Positions 59,567 through 64,000 of a stretch of 64,000 nt of DNA are shown piece after piece. The position numbers and the translations under genes are program-made. Origin of the DNA: Xanthobacteraceae bacterium. GTDB taxonomy: Bacteria > Pseudomonadota > Alphaproteobacteria > Rhizobiales > Xanthobacteraceae. The notes below the pieces were generated by a model that saw only the letters and a list, made by a program, of their open reading frames with translations, was not told where the DNA came from and searched no databases. The stretch is from the NCBI GenBank assembly GCA_022844485.1, contig JALHLQ010000004.1, positions 1 to 64,000 on the forward strand, given 5' to 3'. Each line of letters opens with the position of its first letter. The stretch's first letter is position 1.

Positions 59567-60271
59567 TTACTTGAGCGGCTGGCCGATGGTCACGGTCAGC
59601 TTGCCGACGCCCTCGACCTCGCATTCCAGCTTATCGCCGGGCACGGTGGCCGCCACGCCGGCGGGGGTGCCGGTCATGATGATGTCCCCCGGTTCCAACT
59701 GGCACATCTCGGACAGGTTGGAGATGATCTCCGGCACGTTCCAGATGAGCTGGTTGAGGTCGCCGTCCTGGCGGATCTGGCCGTTGCACTTGAGCGTGAT
59801 CTTGCCCTTGGCCGGATGGCCGATCTTGCTCGCCTCCGCCAGCGGGCCGCAGGGGGCGGAATGGTCGAAAGCCTTGCCGACTTCCCACGGCCGCTTGAGG
59901 TCGCGCGAGGCGATCTGCAGGTCGCGGCGGGTGAGGTCGATGCCGACGGCGTAGCCATAGATGTGGTCATTGGCCTTGGCGACCGGAATGTTGCGGCCGC
60001 CGCTCTTGAGCGCGACGACGAGCTCCACCTCGTGATGCATGTCCTTGGTCAGCGACGGATAGGGCACGGTGCCGCCGTCCGGCACGATCGCATCGGCGGG
60101 CTTGGCGAAATAGAACGGCGGCAGGCGCTCGTCCTGGCCCATCTCGCGGATGTGCTCGATGTAGTTGCGGCCGACGCACCAGATGCGGCGGACGGGAAAG
60201 ACCTTGTCCGTCCCGGCGACCGCGATGGTCGGCTGCGGCGGCGGCGGAATGACGTAGCGGCTGTCGGTCAT
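59567..60271 (-). CDS. Fumarylacetoacetate hydrolase family protein
   Basis: 234 residues. Metal-dependent C-C hydrolase or decarboxylase acting on beta-diketo acids. Motifs: RRIWCVGRNYIEHIREMG, the metal ligands in KDMHHEVELVVALKSGG (Glu pair) and AVGIDLTRRDLQ (Asp), KAFDHSAPCGPL and PGDIIMTGTPAGV. The Cys in VGRNYIEH context and length resemble fumarylpyruvate or acylpyruvate hydrolases. Monocistronic; its link to the aromatic genes 34 kb away is only thematic. Confidence 0.92.
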   Translation of the reverse strand: MTDSRYVIPPPPQPTIAVAGTDKVFPVRRIWCVGRNYIEHIREMGQDERLPPFYFAKPADAIVPDGGTVPYPSLTKDMHHEVELVVALKSGGRNIPVAKANDHIYGYAVGIDLTRRDLQIASRDLKRPWEVGKAFDHSAPCGPLAEASKIGHPAKGKITLKCNGQIRQDGDLNQLIWNVPEIISNLSEMCQLEPGDIIMTGTPAGVAATVPGDKLECEVEGVGKLTVTIGQPLK

Positions 60272-60375
60272 GGGATGCAGGCCGTTGATTTGGTTAGAGA
60301 AAGGCCTGCGCGACGGCGGGCCAAAAAGTGCCGTCCGGTTAACAGGTAGGACGCCGGCCCGTCAACCGGGGCTTC

Positions 60376-62190
60376 TCAGGTGGCGGCCAGCGCGGCGTCG
60401 GCGGACGGGCGCGCTTCCTGCTCCTGCAATTGCAGCCGGTAGAACGAGGCGTAGCGGCCGTCCTGGCGCAGCAGGTCGTCGTGGCGGCCCGACTCCACCG
60501 CGCGGCCGTGCTCGATCACGTAGATGCGGTCGGCATGCGAAACCGTGTGCAGGCGGTGCGCGATGGCGAGCGTGGTGCGGCCCTGGCAGAGGTGCTCCAT
60601 GGCTTCGCGCACCTGCAATTCGGATTCCGAATCGAGCGCGGCGGTCGCTTCGTCGAGCAGGATGATCGGCGCGTTCTTGATCAGCGCGCGCGCGATCGCC
60701 ACGCGCTGGCGCTGGCCGCCGGACAGTTGCAGTCCGTGCTCGCCGACCGGCGTGTCGTAGCCGCGCGGGAACGCCATGATGAAGTCGTGCGCGTAGGCCG
60801 CCTTGGCGGCGGCGACGATCTCGTCCTCGCTGGCGCCCGGCTTGCCGAACGCGATGTTCTCGCGGACCGTACCGCGGAACAGGAACACGTCCTGGCCGAC
60901 GTAAGCGATGTGCCGGCGCAGCGAGCGGCGCGACACCATGCGGACGTCCTGCTCGTCGATCAGCACTTTGCCGCGCTCGGCATCGTAGAAGCGCAGCAGC
61001 AGGTTGAACACCGTCGATTTGCCGCCGCCCGACGGTCCGACCAGCGCCGTCAGCTTGCCCGGCTCGGCGGTGAAGCTCATGCCGCGCAGAACCGACTCGT
61101 CGCTGCGGTAGCGGAAGTGCACGTCGTCGAAGGCCAGCGCGGCCGATTTGATCTGCAAATCCGGCTTGCCGGCGTCGGCCGGTTCGCTCGGCGGACTGTC
61201 GATCACCTCGAACAGGACGCGCACCCCGACCAGCCCGCTGTTGAGCTGGATATTGAGGCGGGCGAGCCGCTTGGCCGGCTCATAGGCGAGCAGGAAGGCG
61301 GTGATGAAGGAGAAGAACTGGCCCGGCGTCGCGCCGGTGCCGATCACGCGATAGCCGCCATACATGATGGCGATGGCGATGGCGACGCCGCCCAGCGTCT
61401 CCATCAGGGGACTGGCGCGGTTGGAAACGCGCGCCATCTTGTTGGCCTCGTGCTCGACCGCCGCGACGTTGCGGTCGAAGCGCTCGCGCATGATGTCCTC
61501 GAGCGTGAAGGCCTTGACGATGCGGATGCCTTGCAGCGTCTCTTGCAGCGTCTCGATGATGCGGGTGCCGCCGTCGAACTGCGAGCGCGCGATGGCATAG
61601 ATGCGGCGGATCAGCTTGCGCAGCACCAGGAAGGCCGGCGGCGCCACCACGAAGCTGAAGAACGACATCACCGGGTCCTGGATCACCATGACGGCGACCA
61701 GCCCGATCAGCGACAGCAGGTCGCGGCCGAACGAGGTGATCAGCAGGTTGATCACGTCGCGCGCCGCGGCCGCGCCGGCGGAGATCCGGGCGATGAACTC
61801 GGTCGAGTGCCGGTCGGAGAAGAAACTCAGGCCTTCGCTGAGCAGCTTGTTGAAAACGGCGCGCTGATTGTCGGCGACGATGCGGTTGCCGATCTGCGAA
61901 AGCACCACGCTGTGGCCGTAGGTGGCGATGCCCTTGGCCGTGAACAGCACGACCGTGATGCCGCCGAGGATGAAGATGCCGGGCAGGTTCTTGTGGACGT
62001 AGGCCTGGTTGATGACGTCGCCGATCAGGTAGGCGCTGAACGCGGTGCAGCCGGCCGACACCGCCATCAGGACAAAGGCGACGGCGTACTTGCGCCAATG
62101 CGTCAGGCCCTGCTCGGCGAGCAGGCGCTTGATCAGGGGCCAGGCGCGGTAGCGCTCGTCCTCGGCTGTTGGCAAAGTGTGTTCGTTCAT
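60376..62190 (-). CDS. ABC exporter, MsbA/lipid-flippase-like, fused TM and ATPase
   Basis: 604 residues. Six-helix ABC exporter domain (about 30-330; YAVAFVLMAVSAGCTAFSAYLIGDVINQAYV; RHSTEFIARISAGAAAARDVI) followed by an ATPase with Walker A GPSGGGKSTVF, Q-loop AYVGQDVFLFRGTVRENIA, signature LSGGQRQRVAIARAL, Walker B IILLDEATAALD and switch His IAHRLHTV. MsbA relatives flip lipid A-core or lipid-linked glycans, fitting the glycan setting between the sugar genes and the heptosyltransferase. Confidence 0.93.
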   Translation of the reverse strand: MNEHTLPTAEDERYRAWPLIKRLLAEQGLTHWRKYAVAFVLMAVSAGCTAFSAYLIGDVINQAYVHKNLPGIFILGGITVVLFTAKGIATYGHSVVLSQIGNRIVADNQRAVFNKLLSEGLSFFSDRHSTEFIARISAGAAAARDVINLLITSFGRDLLSLIGLVAVMVIQDPVMSFFSFVVAPPAFLVLRKLIRRIYAIARSQFDGGTRIIETLQETLQGIRIVKAFTLEDIMRERFDRNVAAVEHEANKMARVSNRASPLMETLGGVAIAIAIMYGGYRVIGTGATPGQFFSFITAFLLAYEPAKRLARLNIQLNSGLVGVRVLFEVIDSPPSEPADAGKPDLQIKSAALAFDDVHFRYRSDESVLRGMSFTAEPGKLTALVGPSGGGKSTVFNLLLRFYDAERGKVLIDEQDVRMVSRRSLRRHIAYVGQDVFLFRGTVRENIAFGKPGASEDEIVAAAKAAYAHDFIMAFPRGYDTPVGEHGLQLSGGQRQRVAIARALIKNAPIILLDEATAALDSESELQVREAMEHLCQGRTTLAIAHRLHTVSHADRIYVIEHGRAVESGRHDDLLRQDGRYASFYRLQLQEQEARPSADAALAAT

Positions 62191-62307
62191 CCGCCCTCTA
62201 TCGGGCTCGAATTATGGCACAGGTTCGGTGGGGCCCGGCTTCCTTGCCCGGACCCGGCGGATTTATCAAGCCAAAACCTGTGTAAAACCGGCGCTCTGCC
62301 GGCCGCT

Positions 62308-63303
62308 TCAGCCCGCCCCGCCTTGCTTGCCGGGCAGCCGCTTTTCCCAGGCGAGCGCGTGCGACACGATTGTGTCGAGGTCCTGGAATTGCGGTCGCCA
62401 GTCGAGCGTCTTGCGGATGCGGTCGACATTGGCGACGAGCGCGGCCGGATCGCCGGGCCGGCGCGGGCCGATCTCCACCGGGAAGTCGCGCCGGCTGGCG
62501 CGCCGCACCGCCTCGATCACTTCCAGCACCGAGGCGCCGCGGCCGTAGCCGCAGTTGAAGGTCGCGCTGGCGCCGCCGCGGCGCAGATAAGCGAGCGCAG
62601 CCGAATGCGCGCGCGCCAGATCGCTGACGTGGATGTAGTCGCGGATGCAGGTGCCGTCCGGCGTCGGATAGTCGGTGCCGAACACGTCGATCTTGGGCCG
62701 CTTGCCGAGCGCGGTCTCGCAGGCGACCTTGATCAGATGCGTGGCCGCCGGCGTCGATTGTCCGGTTCGGCCTTTCGGATCGGCGCCTGCAACGTTGAAG
62801 TAGCGCAACACGACGAAGCGCAGGCCGTGCGCCTTGGCCGTATCGTGCAGCATGATCTCCGACATCAGCTTGGTGGTGCCGTAGGGCGACATGGGAACCG
62901 TCGGCGCGTCCTCGCGCACCGGCGTCGTCTCGGCATTGCCGTAGACCGCGGCGGTGGACGAGAAGATGAACTGCTTCACGCCCGCTTCGACCGCGGCATC
63001 GAGCAGCACGCAGGTGTTCATCGTGTTGTTGAGGTAATAGCCGAGCGGGTCGCGCACCGAGTCCGGCACCACGATCGAGGCGGCGAAATGGATGATGGCG
63101 CTCACATTGTGCTGGCGCAGCGTTTTGAGCGCCAACTCGCGGTCGCCGGTGGAGCCGACGACGAAGGGCACGCTGCCCGGAATGAGGAAGCGGAAACCGG
63201 TCGACAGGTTATCGAGCACGACCACCGGCTCGCCGGCGTCGACCAGCTCGTGCACCATGTGGCTGCCGATGTAGCCGGCTCCGCCGGTAACCAGGACCGT
63301 CAT
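62308..63303 (-). CDS. galE: UDP-glucose 4-epimerase
   Basis: 331 residues. Interconverts UDP-glucose and UDP-galactose for glycan synthesis. NAD motif TGGAGYIGSHMVHEL (6-20), SSTAAVYGN and catalytic Y141/K145 (SPYGTTKLMSE), VVLRYFNVAGADPKGRTGQSTPAATHLI and TPDGTCIRDYIHVSDLARAHSAALAYL are all classical GalE. Divergent from the heptosyltransferase gene. Confidence 0.95.
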   Translation of the reverse strand: MTVLVTGGAGYIGSHMVHELVDAGEPVVVLDNLSTGFRFLIPGSVPFVVGSTGDRELALKTLRQHNVSAIIHFAASIVVPDSVRDPLGYYLNNTMNTCVLLDAAVEAGVKQFIFSSTAAVYGNAETTPVREDAPTVPMSPYGTTKLMSEIMLHDTAKAHGLRFVVLRYFNVAGADPKGRTGQSTPAATHLIKVACETALGKRPKIDVFGTDYPTPDGTCIRDYIHVSDLARAHSAALAYLRRGGASATFNCGYGRGASVLEVIEAVRRASRRDFPVEIGPRRPGDPAALVANVDRIRKTLDWRPQFQDLDTIVSHALAWEKRLPGKQGGAG

Positions 63304-63424
63304 GACCGATGCCCCTCGTGGTTGTCGTACCCGGCGGCCGTGAACGGGTGCTTAGGCGATGCAGCCGGTCGTCATGGTTATGGCGGTCATCATTAATGGC
63401 CGGTATATGGTGCGGCAACACGCC

Positions 63425-64000
63425 ATGGCCGAAATCCTGTTCATCAAGACGTCGTCGCTCGGGGATGTGATCCACCACATGCCCGCTTTGACCGAGGCCC
63501 GGCGCCACCGGCCGGACGCGGCCTTTGCCTGGCTGGTGGAGGAAGCCTTCGCGCCGCTGGTGCGGTTGCACCCGGCCGTGGGCGAGGTGATCCCGGTGGC
63601 GTGGCGGCGCTGGCGCAAGTCGCTCTACGCGCCGTCGACCTTGGCGGAAATCGCGCGCAGCCTGCGCGGCGTCCGCGCGCACCGCTACGACGAGATCGTG
63701 GACAGCCAGGGCCTGCTGCGCTCGGGCGCGATCGCGCGCATGGCGCAGGGGCGGCGGCACGGTTACGACCGCAACAGCATCCGCGAGCCGCTCGCGTCAC
63801 TGTTCTACGACGTGCGCTACCAGGTGGGCCGCGAGCTGCACGCGGTCGACCGCAACCGCATCCTGAGCGGGCTGGCGCTCGGCTATGCGCCGCAGGGCGC
63901 GCCCGACTTCGGCCTCGATCGCGCGCGCTTCACGCAGGAGGGCCCGCGCTACGCGGTGCTGCTGCACGCCACCGCGCGGCCGGAAAAGCAATGGCCGGTG
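63425..64000 (+). CDS. waaC: LPS heptosyltransferase I-like protein, C-terminus beyond window
   Basis: 192 codons to the window edge from ATG 63425; upstream in-frame ATGs (63374, 63410) are less likely because the family begins at ILFIKTSSLGDVIHHMPALTEARR. GT9 features: GDVIHHMPAL, RRWRKSL, YDEIVDSQGLLRSGAIARMA, RHGYDRNSIREPLASLFYDVRYQVG and, near the edge, LLHATARPEKQW of the donor site. WaaC adds the first heptose to LPS inner core. The reading frame is not closed in the window. Confidence 0.9.
   Translation, partial: MAEILFIKTSSLGDVIHHMPALTEARRHRPDAAFAWLVEEAFAPLVRLHPAVGEVIPVAWRRWRKSLYAPSTLAEIARSLRGVRAHRYDEIVDSQGLLRSGAIARMAQGRRHGYDRNSIREPLASLFYDVRYQVGRELHAVDRNRILSGLALGYAPQGAPDFGLDRARFTQEGPRYAVLLHATARPEKQWPV

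Noticed and set aside
60430..63396. 988-codon frame antisense to the ABC exporter and galE
   Set aside because: A shadow frame; the minus-strand proteins carry full catalytic motifs.

Overview
The window is high-GC DNA from an alphaproteobacterium, most likely a Hyphomicrobiales member near Bradyrhizobium, Xanthobacter or Rhodoplanes. The evidence is an Irr/ICE-type iron box, a FixK/FNR box, an EcfG-type (general stress) promoter, GC-rich palindromic intergenic repeats typical of that group, and the gene families themselves. No rRNA, tRNA, CRISPR, transposase, integrase or phage gene was seen, so this looks like ordinary chromosome. Functional names come from reading the proteins, not from database searches.

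Layout. (1) 1-6.6 kb: a complete iron-uptake module: tonB (cut by the left edge), exbD, exbB, a PiuB-like PepSY membrane protein, a divergent TonB-dependent siderophore receptor and a PiuC-like Fe(II)/2-oxoglutarate oxygenase, with an Irr-type box in the divergent promoter. (2) 6.6-26 kb: small-molecule uptake and aromatic-acid catabolism. There are three NMT1/TauA-type binding proteins, three permeases and one ATPase; an extradiol dioxygenase, an aldo/keto reductase and a DUF1932 dehydrogenase; a GalB-like hydratase, a CHA-aldolase-like protein and a 4,5-dihydroxyphthalate-decarboxylase-like protein. Between them sit a class II aldolase, a Kazal-like secreted protein, an orphan Flp pilin, a FixK-box gene, an HWE histidine kinase and a decayed binding-protein pseudogene. 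(3) 26-38.4 kb: a sigma54-driven nitrogen block, urtABCDE followed by ureD-ureA-orf-ureB-ureC-ybaN-ureEFG. A palindromic repeat is translated in frame inside ureF. (4) 38.4-45.5 kb: an EcfG-controlled glycine-zipper protein, an amidase, a MarR regulator with a clear operator, and a five-gene branched-chain-type ABC importer. (5) 45.5-64 kb: a cell-surface glycan locus. It has a polyprenyl-phosphate sugar-phosphate transferase, glycosyltransferases, two FkbM and one CmcI-type methyltransferase, two radical SAM enzymes, and an overlapping set rfbF-rfbG-rfbC-C-methyltransferase-SDR predicted to make a CDP-linked 3-C-methyl-6-deoxyhexose. It is followed by a FAH-family hydrolase, an MsbA-like exporter, galE and the start of a heptosyltransferase.

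How the genes work together: the iron module is self-contained (energiser, receptor, inner-membrane PepSY protein, oxygenase). The urea block couples import to hydrolysis in one long transcription unit. The glycan locus contains an almost uninterrupted, translationally coupled nucleotide-sugar pathway with unusual decorating enzymes; it is the best candidate here for an undescribed system.
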